Both the position numbers and the translations under genes were made by a program. The notes beneath the pieces are model-generated. The model had not been told where the DNA came from. It searched no databases and worked only from the letters and a program-made list of their open reading frames with translations. Below, in pieces: positions 30,179 to 42,043 of a DNA stretch of 64,000 nt (position 1 is its first letter; every line of letters begins with the position of its first letter). Location: assembly GCA_963965975.1 (NCBI GenBank), contig OZ014415.1, forward strand, positions 2,299,001-2,363,000, in the 5' to 3' direction. Source of the DNA: Xestospongia bergquistia (lineage: Eukaryota > Porifera > Demospongiae > Haplosclerida > Petrosiidae).

Positions 30179-32845
30179 AAAGGTGGAATATATTATAATA
30201 AAGTGAAATTTTGTAGAGTCATTTAAAAAATCATTAGAGGATATAGATATTTGACTATTGGAAAAGAAAAAGGATTTTGGAGATGTTCTGATTGATTGTG
30301 CCCAACTAAAACCACAACTGAGAATGACATTGTCAAATTAAAGACGTCAAAGGAGATCACAATGACATCCAAACTTTGCTAAAAACAAAGCAGAAAAAAT
30401 AGTAGCTAGTATGAAGAAAAGAGCCAGAGAGAAAGTTGAAAGTTGTTCCATGCTTTATATGGATACTCTAGAAGATATTGTATCTTGTTGGTCTTTGAAT
30501 TATTATAAATATACTATTGTAATGTAACAAACTCCATCTTTTAATAGTATAACTGACTTTCTTGATAGTTGAAATAGTGGGAGTTGACATTTTGAGAGTT
30601 GATATTATGGGTGCTGACATAATGGGAGTTGACATTCTGAGATCTAACCCTTGATATCCTATTCTACTTTAATACATTTTAATTTATTTTTAAACTTGCC
30701 ATGACATTGCTGTTACTCATTTAGTTACATTTATAGTGAATAAAAGAAAAATTAATTTTGCTAGAAATGCAATAAAATTATAAAATATAGATCATCTTTG
30801 AATCTATAATAGATAAAATATTAATAAGATTCAGAAGATAGACAACACAGTGGTTTTTCATTTACTAGGTCAATAAAGCAACTAGAATATAAGAAATAAG
30901 AGATGGTGAGCCACATCGTCAATCCCTCTGATTATTTGTTATATCATATCTGAGAGCAAGGACACTCGTGTTGTCTTATAGCATTGTTACTACCAATATG
31001 TATATTTTAAGTACAACATATTTCTCTTAACATAGCAAAGTTACTAACACACTAGCTGATCTATAGTCATATATAAGGATCTGTTATTATAGCAAACTAC
31101 TGTTAGCATAGTTTAAACTGTTCTGATCTATACTGTGTATATAGCAAAATGATAACATGTGGTAAAATTGCAAACACGTCATTGGGGGCACCAAATGACA
31201 AATAGTTAGGATATACTAAAATAATTTAAGGAATAATTAATTAGATATGTTATATGATGACTAAGATAAGGGATATGATTTAAATATACATGATAAGGTA
31301 TGTCACTTAACTATAATATTAATAGTTTGTTTTGATAAATGATCATGTGATGTTGTTAAATTTTCACTACCAAAGTGGAATTTAAAGTCCATGAATATAA
31401 GAGTTAATCATTGATATATGTTTTAACAAGGAGAAGATGTGACCTTAGTTGTAATCCAACAAATGGTAGGACATTAGTTCTAAGTAGGGAACCAAATCTC
31501 TGTTTAGTTTTATGATGGCTCATTTATCAGTAGCAGCAGGTAAGTATATTGTATCCATACATATAGCATATTTGTTCTCACAAATTATGTGTGGTTATAT
31601 TAACTGACAGATTTGATAAAACATATGATGTATATTGTACTAATATAAACTAATTTTAAACTATTAAAATTACAATTGACAACAATACAACATATTTTAT
31701 CTAATATAAAATTTGTTGTCAATAGGATATGTTAACAATATAGTAACTATTGAATTCAAACTACCTGTTCTCTATAAACATTCCCAAACATTCAATAAAG
31801 AGAGTCACCTCTCCCACTAACTGTGATCAATACATTGGTTTGTGGGAGATAGTGGTAGTGTAGATAAAATGATATTATAATATAATAGTTTTCATTCTTC
31901 TATTAGTATAACAAATATATAGTAAAAGATAGATGAAATATAACATACCCCCTTACTCTGTGACATCAATGCAGGTGGCTTAACAATCAAAGGATGTAAT
32001 ATCAACAGATAGATTTGATAAAGGATATGACAGTTACTATAATACTATTCGTTAAATTTAAACAATTAAAATGTATTTTGATGATATCACAACATAAACA
32101 ATCCCAGACTATCATCAATAGGACCTGTAATAACAAACTACATGTTCTCTACCAACATTCTATGAAGACAGTCTTCTCTCCCACTAAGTGTGATCAATAC
32201 ATTGGTTTGTGGGAGGTAATGATCAAAAGCTATGACATAATTTATCAAAAGAGAGGTTTAAATTTTATTCCCATAGTAACTAAGTAAAAGATGACAGAGT
32301 TAAATTGATCAATTTAATAATAATGCCTTTGATTTTAGCAGTCAACAATAAGGTCTTGGAGAACTAATACTTTATTTAATGCCCATGTACATATAAAGTA
32401 TATTTAGAGGTTAAAACCTTTTAGGCATACCATGGAACTCTATTAAATAACAAACATTCTCAATTATTTGACACTGTTTAAAATCCTAAATGTACATTTT
32501 CCTAGCCCTCTCATTATACATTCACAATGTCCATAATAATGGTTGTGCATGTTAAGTCTAAAAGGAAGGTAGCCAATTTCTACAGTGTGACACCACAAGC
32601 TAAGCTATATTACAACATCTATGACATCATTGTCTTTATGTGGTTTGGGAAACAAATTATTGACAAATAGGTTGTTAAGTAATCTTTGTAGTAACCTTTC
32701 ATTCAATAAAGTCAGATCACCTTCTCTTCTAAAAACATCCTCAAACCTTCAAAGAAATAGCTTAAGTGACAAATATTTATGTCCACACAACAACACACAG
32801 TATAAAACCATTAGACCATGGAGCTATGACCATAGAATAAGTAAT
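30179..32845. other. spacer block of the 5.4-kb duplication, copy 1
   Basis: From about 30180 this is near-identical to 35622 onward, and from 31225 to 32845 to 36645-38259. It includes the exon-like ATGATGGCTCATTTATCAG then GTAAGTATATTG (31513 on) and the TGTGATCAATACATTG element (31825 and 32188). The last 160 bases hold the type I promoter (GTAACCTTTCATTCAATAAA at 32691, TATA at 32801-32807). No coding gene is supported. Confidence 0.6.
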
Positions 32846-33505
32846 ATGATAACCTTCTTTATCTTAGCTTTACTCATAGCCTGGCATGCTACTGGGAGTG
32901 CTCAAGAATGTATAACTAAATGCACGAATTCTTGCCCATTTGAATGTCCTTCAAAATGTGCTAATGATACTATAGCTATAACAGCACTTGATGAAAGCAT
33001 TGCCACAATAGAAACAAGATTGAAAGTTTTACTTGCTATTACTATTAATGCAACAAATCCACCTACAGAGCCAAGTACGTATCCTCCTTCTTCTCTTTTA
33101 CACTCATGTGAGGAGATCAAGACTAATTGGCCTGATAGTCCCTCTGACTATTACCTCATAGCTGATATCCATGGACGCCCTTGTCAAGTCTACTGTCATA
33201 TGGAATCACTGTGTAACTCTGGAGGAGGATGGATGAGGATAGCCTACCTTAACATGTCTGACCCTACAGAGGAATGTCCACCTGGATTTAAACTATATGA
33301 ACAGAATGGAATAAGAGCATGTGGACGACCAACATTATCACCAGCTGGTTATTGTCAATCAGTCAAGTTCCCTTCTTATGATGTCAGTTACTAAGAAGTA
33401 TGTGGTCGAGTTATTGGATATCAGTATGGACATCCTGATGGAATACACCCCCACTGTACTGAAAAAAACAATTTCAATGGAGCATATGTTGATGGAACAT
33501 AAAGT
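32846..33505 (+). pseudogene. array member F, nonsense plus 3' truncated twin of gene H
   Basis: The start is MITFFILALLIAWHATGSAQ at 32846; an open frame running back to 32621 crosses the TATA box (32801) and is not coding. Head CITKCTNSCPFECPSKC and shared domain are almost identical to gene H up to FPSYDVSY. There TCA of H is TAA here (about 33392), and after GAYVDG (33494) homology ends and unrelated sequence follows. The variable and tail parts are lost. The near identity with H outside these changes points to recent duplication and decay. Confidence 0.85.
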
Positions 33506-34226
33506 ACAAAGACAGCAAACTATACAATTAGTTACAGATATTCAATAAAGTGTGAGTAACCCAATCTTCTTTTTACATGTACATGTACAGGATTGAAAGG
33601 TAGTGCAGAACAGACATGTATCAGAGATTATAGTTATCATATGTACAATATGATTATGGTCACATATGATTGATTATGGCTAATCATATATGACCTTTTA
33701 CACATTATAGCAGTAAAGATATCAAGACGACAAGAAGGGGGGGGGCTATTAATAAAACTAGTATATCATCAAACTGCTTTAGTTACATCAAAACATTGTT
33801 CTAATGAAATAAAGGGTTGCTTACTTCCTAGTAGCAGCTATGAAGTATTAATAATTATATTTATATAATTGTCAATTATATTATCACCCTTCAAGAAAAA
33901 CAAAACTACCACAAACTCTGTTTCTCATGACCACTTCCTTCCTTCAAAAGAGAAGATTACCACAAGCTATTGAAGTATTAACACAAGGTTAAATAGTCAT
34001 TAACCTCCACTACTGAATAAATGTCCCTCCATACACTTTCCCAGACATAATATTTCCTTCTAGGTTTTCTCAGCCACATAAAAGCACAACCCAGTAATGT
34101 TCACAGGAAACCTCAATTCTTAAAGTCAAAGTCACAACCACAAGCAATTAACCTTTAATACTATATTAATATGCCTCTACAAACTTTTACAGACATACTA
34201 CCTTCTTCATCAAGGGGAATTCAGCT
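33506..34226. other. spacer between F and G
   Basis: Begins with ACTATACAATTAGTTACAGATATTCAATAAAG, similar to the end of the deletion copy at 41560. Contains a run of nine or ten Gs near 33737. Type II-like promoter boxes with TATA at 34227-34233 close it. No gene seen. Confidence 0.5.
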
Positions 34227-34320
34227 TATAAAAAGAGACATTCAAACAATAAGATTAGTTCATAATCATTTCAAACAATACAACATTAGTTCCTAGTCAT
34301 TTGAGCTAAGAGTGTCCACC

Positions 34321-35376
34321 ATGTGCAAACTGCTACTCTTCTTCATAGTGAGTCTTTCCACAGAATTACTTCAGGTCAATAGTGACAGTCATAATGGAGG
34401 ATGTACTGCTACTTTTACAACTACATGTCCTATAACTCCTCCTACACATGGCTCTTGTAGTAATGACAGCTTAGCTATCAAAAAAAGAATCAAGGAACTC
34501 AATACAAAGATGTGCCAGATCGAAGCCAAGCTTGATCATTTAATAGCACGTGCAAATATTACTGATCTCTATCCCCCTTCTTCTCTACTACACTCCTGTG
34601 AAGAGATCAAGACTAACTGGCCTGATAGTCCCTCTGACTATTACCTCATAGCTGATACTAATGGACATCCTCGTCATGTCTATTGTCATATGGAATCATT
34701 GTGTAACTCTGGAGAAGGATGGATGAGGGTAGCCTATCTTAACATGTCTGATGCTACAGAGGAATGTCCACCTGGATTTAGACTATATAACCAGAATGGA
34801 ATAAGAGCTTGTGGACGACCAGGATCATCACCAGCTAATAGCTGTCAATCAGTCAAGTTCCCATCCTACAGTATCAGTTATTCTCAAGTATGTGGTCGAG
34901 TTATTGGATATCAATATGCAACAACAGATGCCATTGACCCTCATAGTGGAAGAAGTAAAAACATTAATGGAGCATATGTTGATGGTGTTAGTCTCACTCA
35001 TGGTAATCCTCGTCAACATATCTGGACATTTATAGCTGCTCTACAAGAAAATACTTGCAATACTGATTGCCGTCATGAGTGTCCCTGTGCTCCTAACAGC
35101 CCTGTGACTGTCCCATCCTTTATAGGTAATTGTTACTTCTGTGAGTCAGGTTGTCCTGGACATTATGAATATAATGTCTTATACACTGATCCACTCTGGG
35201 ATGGTAAACAGTGTGGACTGATAGAAAAAGCCTGTTGTCTAGCTCCTGGTCTACCATGGTTCCATAAGACACTTAACTCTCCAACTACTGACTATATAGA
35301 AATGAGGGTATGCTCAGATCAACAACCAAGTAATGAAGATTCACCTGTTGGTTATTATGAGATTTATGTTAAATAG
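34321..35376 (+). CDS. secreted fibrinogen-like Cys-rich protein G (351 aa, type II head)
   Basis: Single exon; ATG at 34321 starts signal peptide MCKLLLFFIVSLSTELLQVNS. It has a type II head with GGCTATFTTTCPITPPTHG and a coiled-coil stretch (AIKKRIKELNTKMCQIEAKLDHL). The shared domain is complete, but the usual GGGWMRV is GEGWMRV. Spot 1 is ATTDAIDPHSGRSKNING (start as in gene A, end as in K and N). Spot 2 is ENTCNTDCRHE with the extra Cys pair seen in A. Spot 3 (CPGHYEYNVLYTDP) and spot 4 (SDQQPSNEDSP) match gene E. This gene is thus a visible mosaic. TATA box 34227. Confidence 0.9.
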   Translation: MCKLLLFFIVSLSTELLQVNSDSHNGGCTATFTTTCPITPPTHGSCSNDSLAIKKRIKELNTKMCQIEAKLDHLIARANITDLYPPSSLLHSCEEIKTNWPDSPSDYYLIADTNGHPRHVYCHMESLCNSGEGWMRVAYLNMSDATEECPPGFRLYNQNGIRACGRPGSSPANSCQSVKFPSYSISYSQVCGRVIGYQYATTDAIDPHSGRSKNINGAYVDGVSLTHGNPRQHIWTFIAALQENTCNTDCRHECPCAPNSPVTVPSFIGNCYFCESGCPGHYEYNVLYTDPLWDGKQCGLIEKACCLAPGLPWFHKTLNSPTTDYIEMRVCSDQQPSNEDSPVGYYEIYVK

Positions 35377-38104
35377 GTTAAAGACAATATATAAAACTAA
35401 TTTAAGAATTTGTCTAAGTTTCACACTACGATGTACACATTATAATAGAATGAATTTTGTAGGGACATGTTAAATTTTTTGTACAAATAATATATTGATA
35501 CTTTCCATTGATTTAAAAATCATTTGCCAATTATAATTGAATGAGTTATATCTTCATGTAATGATGACATACACCTTTATTACATTTATGATGTAACGTA
35601 ACTTCTTTTACTACAAACAAAAGGTGGAATATGTTATGATAAAGAGAAATTTTGTAGAGTGATTTAAAAAATCATTAGAGGATATAGATATTTGACTATT
35701 GGAAAAGAAAAAGGATTATGGAGATGTTTTGATTGATTGTGTCCAACTAAAACCACAACTGAGAATGACATTGTCAAATTAAAGATGTCAAAGGAGATCA
35801 CAATGACATCCAAACTTTGCTAAAAACAAAGCAGATAAGATAGTTGCTAGTATGAAGAAAAGAGCCAGAGAGAAAGTTGAAAGTTGTTCCATGTTTTATA
35901 TGGATACCCTAAAAGATATTGTATCTTGTTGGTCTTTGAATTATTATAAATATACTATTGTAATGTAACAAACTCCATCTTTTAATAGTATAACTGACTT
36001 TCTTGATAGTTGAAATAGTGGGAATAACATTTTGGAAGATGATACTTTGGGTATTGACATAATGAGAATTGATATTGAGACCTAAACCTTGATATCCCTT
36101 TTTTACTTTAATACATTTTGATACATTTTTGAATTTGCCATGACACTGCTGTTACATACATCTATAGTGAATTAAAGAAAAATTAATTTTGCTAGAAATG
36201 CAATAAAATTATAAAATGTAGATCATCTTTGAATCTATAAGATTCAGAAGCTAGACAACCCAATGGCTTTTTCATTTACTAGGTCAAAAAAGCAACTAGA
36301 ATAAAAGAAATAAGAGATAGCTAGCCACATCATCAATCCCTCTGATTATTTGTTATATCATATCTGAGAGCAAGGACACTCGTGTTGTCTTATAGCATTG
36401 TTACTACCAATATGTATATTTTAAGTACAACATATTTCTCTTAACATAGCAAAGTTACTAACACACTAGCTGATCTATAGTCATATATAAGGATCTGTTA
36501 TTATAGCAAACTACTGTTAGCATAGTTTAAACTGTTCTGATCTATACTGTGTATATAGCAAAATGATAACATGTGGTAAAATTGCAAACACGTCATTGGG
36601 GGCACCAAATGACAAATAGTTAGGATATACTAAAATAATTTAAGGAATAATTAATTAGATATGTTATGTGATGACTACAGATAAGGGATATGATTTAAAT
36701 ATACATGATAACTATGCCACTTAACTATAATATTAATAGTTTGTTTTGATAAATGATCATGTGATGTTGTTAAATTTTCACTACCAAAGTGGAATTTAAA
36801 GTCCATGAATATAAGAGTTAATCATTGATATATGTTTTAACAAGGAGAAGATGTGACCTTAGTTGTAATCCAACAAATGGTAGGACATCAGTTCTAAGTA
36901 GGGAGCCAAATCTCTGTTTAGTTTTATGATGGCTCATTTATCATTAGCGGCAGGTAAGTATATTGTATTCATACACATAGCATATTTGTTGTCACAAATT
37001 ATGTGTGGTTATATTAACTGACAGATTTGATCAAACATATGATGTATATTGTACTAATATAAACTAATTTTAAACTATTAAAATTACAATTGACAACAAT
37101 ACAACATATTTTATCTAATATAAAATTTGTTGTCAATAGGATATGTTAACAATATAGTAACTATTGAATTCAAACTACATGTTCTCTATAAACATTCCCA
37201 AACATTCAATAAAGAGAGTCACCTCTCCCACTAACTGTGATCAATACATTGGTTTGTGGGAGATAGTGGTAGTGTAGATAAAATGATATTATAATATAAT
37301 AGTTTTCATTCTTCTATTAGTATAACAAATATATAGTAAAAGATAGATGAAATATAACATACCTCCTTACTCTGTGACATCAATGCAGGTGGCTTAACAA
37401 TCAAAGGATGTAATATCAACAGATAGATTTGATAAAGGATATGACAGTTACTATAATACTATTCGTTAAATTTAAACAATTAAAATGTATTTTGATGATA
37501 TCACAACATAAACAATCCCAGACTATCATCAATAGGACCTGTAATAACAAACTACATGTTCTCTACCAACATTCTATGAAGACAGTCTTCTCTCCCACTA
37601 AGTGTGATCAATACATTGGTTTGTGGGAGGTAATGATCAAAAGCTATGACATAATTTATCAAAAGAGAGGTTTAAATTTTATTCCCATAGTAACTAAGTA
37701 AAAGATGACAGAGTTAAATTGATCAATTTAATAATAATGCCTTTGATTTTAGCAGTCAACAATAAGGTCTTGGAGAACTAATACTTTATTTAATGCCCAT
37801 GTACATATAAAGTATATTTAGAGGTTAAAACCTTTTAGGCATACCATGGAACTCTATTAAATAACAAACATTCTCAATTATTTGACACTGTTTAAAATCC
37901 TAAATGTACATTTTCCTAGCCCTCTCATTATACATTCACAATGTCCATAATAATGGTTGTGCATGTTAAGTCTAAAAGGAAGGTAGCCAATTTCTACAGT
38001 GTGACACCACAAGCTAAGCTATATTACAACATCTATGACATCATTGTCTTTATGTGGTTTGGGAAACAAATTATTGACAAATAGGTTGTTAAGTAATCTT
38101 TGTA
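35377..38104. other. spacer block of the 5.4-kb duplication, copy 2
   Basis: Counterpart of 29532-32690: the same order of repeats, the ATGATGGCTCATTTATCATT exon-like segment (36926 on) and the TGTGATCAATACATTG element. The offset is 5441 bases at its left part and 5414 in its right part, so small indels separate the copies. It lacks the fragment found at 30013-30178. Confidence 0.6.
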
Positions 38105-38259
38105 GTAACCTTTCATTCAATAAAGTCAGATCACCTTCTCTTCTAAAAACATCCTCAAACCTTCAAAGAAATAGCTTAAGTGACAAATATTTATGTCCAC
38201 ACAACAACACACAGTATAAAACCATTAGACCATGGAGCTATGACCATAGAATAAGTAAT

Positions 38260-39303
38260 ATGATAACCTTCTTTATCTTAGCTTTACTTATAGCCTGGCA
38301 TGCTACTGGGAGTGCTCAAGAATGTATAACTAAATGCATGAATTCTTGCCCATTTGAATGTCCTTCAAAATGTGCTAATGATACTATAGCTATAACAGCA
38401 CTTGATGAAAGCATTGCCACAATAGAAACAAGATTGAAAGTTTTACTTGCTATTACTATTAATGCAACAAATCCACCTACAGAGCCAAGTACGTATCCTC
38501 TTTCTTCTCTTTTACACTCATGTGAGGAGATCAAGACTAATTGGCCTGATAGTCCCTCTGACTATTACATCATAGCTGATATCCATGGACGCTCTCGTCA
38601 AGTCTACTGTCATATGGAATCACTGTGTAACTCTGGAGGAGGATGGATGAGGATAGCCTACCTCAACATGTCTGACCTCACAGAGGAATGTCCACCTGGA
38701 TTTAGACTATACAACCAGAATGAAACAAGAGCGTGTGGACGACCAGCATTATCACCAGCTGGCTACTGTCAATCAGTCAAGTTCCCTTCTTATGATGTCA
38801 GTTACTCAGAAGTATGTGGTCGAGTAATTGGATATCAATATGGACATCCTGATGGAATAGACCCCCGTCGTACTGAAAAAAACAATCTCAATGGAGCATA
38901 TGTTGATGGTGTTAGTCTAACTCGTGGCAATCCTCGACAACATATCTGGACATTTGTGGCTGCTCTACAAGATAATAGTTTTCATCACCAAGGTCATAAT
39001 GAGTGTCCCTGTGCTCCTAACAGTCCTGTGAATGTCCCATCTTTTATTGGTAATGACTACTTCTGTGAATCAGGTTGTTCTGGAGTGCATCAGTCAAATT
39101 TCTTCTATTCTGAGGATCCACTCTGGGATGGTAAACAGTGTGGACAAATAGAGAAGGCCTGTTGTGTAGTTCCTGGTCTACCATGGTTTCATAATACACT
39201 AGACTATCCTACTGTTGACTATATAGAAATGAGAGTGTGCGCTGATGAAAATGGTACTTTGGAAGATTCTCCAGTTGCTTTTTATGAGTTCTATATTAAG
39301 TAA
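38260..39303 (+). CDS. secreted fibrinogen-like Cys-rich protein H (347 aa, type I head)
   Basis: Single exon. The ATG at 38260 lies 39 bases after the TATA box (38215-38221); the open frame that reaches back to 38035 crosses the promoter and is not coding. Signal peptide MITFFILALLIAWHATGSA, head CITKCMNSCPFECPSKC, linker with NATNP. Complete shared domain with distinctive YDVSYSEVCGR, spot 1 HPDGIDPRRTEKNNLNG, spot 2 DNSFHHQGHN, spot 3 CSGVHQSNFFYSEDP and spot 4 ADENGTLEDSP, ending FYEFYIK. Spots 1 and 2 are nearly the same as in gene J, whose head is type IV. The YDVSYSEV part is shared with R. Intact twin of pseudogene F. Confidence 0.9.
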   Translation: MITFFILALLIAWHATGSAQECITKCMNSCPFECPSKCANDTIAITALDESIATIETRLKVLLAITINATNPPTEPSTYPLSSLLHSCEEIKTNWPDSPSDYYIIADIHGRSRQVYCHMESLCNSGGGWMRIAYLNMSDLTEECPPGFRLYNQNETRACGRPALSPAGYCQSVKFPSYDVSYSEVCGRVIGYQYGHPDGIDPRRTEKNNLNGAYVDGVSLTRGNPRQHIWTFVAALQDNSFHHQGHNECPCAPNSPVNVPSFIGNDYFCESGCSGVHQSNFFYSEDPLWDGKQCGQIEKACCVVPGLPWFHNTLDYPTVDYIEMRVCADENGTLEDSPVAFYEFYIK

Positions 39304-41293
39304 TTAAATCTATTTCTTTTATTTTTATATTTTTAATGTTTCCTTCAATAAAATTAATTTAACTCTTATAAGAAGCCATATAAATAATAACTAACTTGTT
39401 ATTGAATATGACTGAAAGTCAAAAGATATACTTAGTTAAAGTAGAAGTGATTCTTTTAAGCACATAATACAAAGAGTTCAAAGAGTTCGGACACCCATAT
39501 ATTTCCCATTAAAGATAGTACTTAAGCTAATTTATTTAGACAATGTACAGTATTTAACAGAACATTTTACAGCTGCTCAGTTACAATATTAAAAGCTATT
39601 TACACAATTAGAGCATAAAATAAATGATGTCAAAATCAAAGTAGCAATTTACACTTTTGAATCAGTCTATTGTTATTATAGCAGTTACTATCTGTATACA
39701 ATCATACTATCAATGACTTGATGTAAGTAAAATAACAGTATAATCATGTTGGTATTTTTTATATGGTCAATGAAGGACCATAGGTTGGATAAACAAATTC
39801 TTAGCATTAAAGTAGTTTTCATTCCTCTATTAGTATAACAAATATATAATAAAGATGGATGGAATATAACATACAAGATTTTCCCTTATTCTGTGACATC
39901 AGTGCAGGTGAGTCTGTTAGCTTAACAAATAATAGTAATATCAACAGACAACATTGATAGAGGATATGACAGTTATTATAATACTATTTGTTAAATTTAA
40001 ACAATTAAGATATAATTGATGATATCACAACATAAACAATCCCAGACTATCATCAATAGGATCTGTAATAACAAACTACATGTTCTCTACCAACATTCAA
40101 TGAAGACAGTCTTCTCTCCTACTAAGTGTGATCAATACATTGGTCTGTGGGAGGTAATGATCAAAAGCTATGACATAATTTATCAAAAGAGAGGTTTAAG
40201 TTTATCCTGTTGACCATCCCATAGTAACTAAGTAAAGGATGATAGAAGTGGTAAAGAGATCTACTCAACAACTATGTATACTTTGTTGTTTAACTTTAAT
40301 TCTGTTATAAGACAACACTACACATACCAATTAGTAGTTCAATTAGTTGTCTGTCTTGTTGTACTAATGACAATTTAGCATTAGTACATTTAATGATAAC
40401 ATCAAAGTAAGTACTGCAAAGTTTTTAAATGAAGTAATGGTAGATTGTGATAAAAGTTATAACAAGTGAAGGTAACCAAATGAATTACTTTAGTTTCATG
40501 TAATAATAATCTGAGATATAAGTATTCTAGTATAACTACATTGAAAAATTATTTATGATTATTATAAATACTATACTAGTATAGAATAGTACACAGGAAG
40601 TGGTATACTGATGGAACATCTCTTATAAAAACAATCTTTTAGTAATAATAGACTAAAATAACCACTACCATATAAGAACAATAAGCTATTGGACAGGTGG
40701 TTAATAGAATACATGTATTAGATATACAGTACAGTACATATGTATGGATGGTCTAGATTGTCCATTGGAATGATTTGGCAGAAAATATCTCTACTAAAGC
40801 AATCCTTAAGTGAAATATAAACACAAAAACTTCTTAATATAAATAGTACATTCACATTATTCAAATAACATTGACTTGATCAATAGTGAGCAAATGTTAT
40901 GGATGAGTAAGATGACTCACAATAAAGTATTAACTATTCTCCCTGTTATCTCTTCTACTCCTGGGAGTACTAAATAGCCAAAGGGTTACCTTAGCCACAT
41001 ATAATTTATAGCACAATACACTTATATAACTAAGTTATAAAAGACCATTATTTCATTATCTGTGAGACAAGAAGTAATGTCATTTTACTATCACTAAATA
41101 GGTCATGATAACACAGTAGTAACTTTTATTCAGTCAACTCAAATTGTATGTCTTTCTACAAACATTCCCTGACCTTTAATGAATACTTGTAAACATCTTA
41201 TAGGAGAACAGACAACTATGATGACAAATATATAATGTCTTTCTGTAAACCTTTCCCTATCAAACATTTAACACGTGATAATCATTCTCAGTC
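39304..41293. other. spacer between H and I, with repeats
   Basis: 39790-40240 is another, shorter copy of the block with the TGTGATCAATACATTG element (40127). 40355-41190 is repeated at 43438-44270 (offset about 3083) and partly at 46690-46870. Near 40360 the line TGTACTAATGACAATTTAGC could be a scrap of a type I head (CTNDNLAL). No whole gene. Confidence 0.5.
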
Positions 41294-41366
41294 TATAAAA
41301 GACACTCCTTGAACAAAATCCTCACTCTTCTAGGAAATGAGCTAAAGAGCTTCTACAACATTAAAA

Positions 41367-41560
41367 ATGCTAGATGTCCTTATCTTCAGCTTTATTTTTT
41401 CAACTGTGGGATGGTAAACAATATGGACTGATAAAGAAGGCCTTTTATCTAGCTCCAGGTCCATTATGGCTCCATAAAACACATAATTCTCCACTACTGA
41501 CTATGTAGAAATGAGAGTGTGGAAGATGAAATCAGCAGCTGGGAAGATTCTACACAATTA
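41367..41560 (+). pseudogene. deletion copy I: signal peptide joined to domain tail (type IV head)
   Basis: ATG at 41367 starts MLDVLIFSFIFST, a type IV signal peptide, 67 bases after a good TATA box (41294-41300). About 1.1 kb is then missing. The next bases match the WDGKQCGLIEKA part onward, out of frame, through the PTTDYIEMRVC and EDS region, to about 41560. It is a product of internal deletion with its promoter kept. Confidence 0.85.
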
Positions 41561-41971
41561 GTCATAAATATTCAATAAAGGATGAGTATCTTTTTATATT
41601 TATATGCACAGATAATTAATTGCATGGATACAGGCAGGATTAATAAGCAGTGCAACTAAATGTTTTATAAACTGCTAGTGACTTCATGTACAGACCAATA
41701 TGAGGAGATGGTTAAGTCAGTAATACATTTAAATAACCAGTGTTGTCCTTAATATAAAGCACTAACCACTTTCTCATGACAAGCTACTCCCCTCAAGAGA
41801 GAACACTACCACAAATTCTTTTCTTACATTACCAAAAATTAGCTAAGATTACACAATCATTACCTAAAATCACTAAATATATGTTCTTCTACAAACTTTT
41901 CCAAACCTAATACCTCCTTCAAGGAGGACTTCTCAATCACAAACAACCTGTTTGTGTCTAAATCCTGGGCT
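41561..41971. other. spacer and type II-like promoter before gene J
   Basis: Ends with CCTCCTTCAAGGAGGACTTC, CAATCACAAACAACCTG and TCCTGGGCTTATAAAAGC (TATA 41972-41978). These are type II boxes placed before a gene with a type IV head. The other type IV genes use ACATGATAATCATTCTCAGTC before their TATA box, so promoter and head are recombined here. Confidence 0.55.
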
Positions 41972-42043
41972 TATAAAAGCATTCAAAAAAGAGAAGCTTC
42001 AGTTCTTTTTTTAGTGATTTAAAGAGCCTTTACAGTGATAGAA

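Noticed and set aside
38035-38259. 75-codon N-terminal extension of gene H (and of F at 32621)
   Set aside because: The extension crosses the TATA box and upstream promoter boxes, and the sister genes start at the later ATG with a signal peptide.
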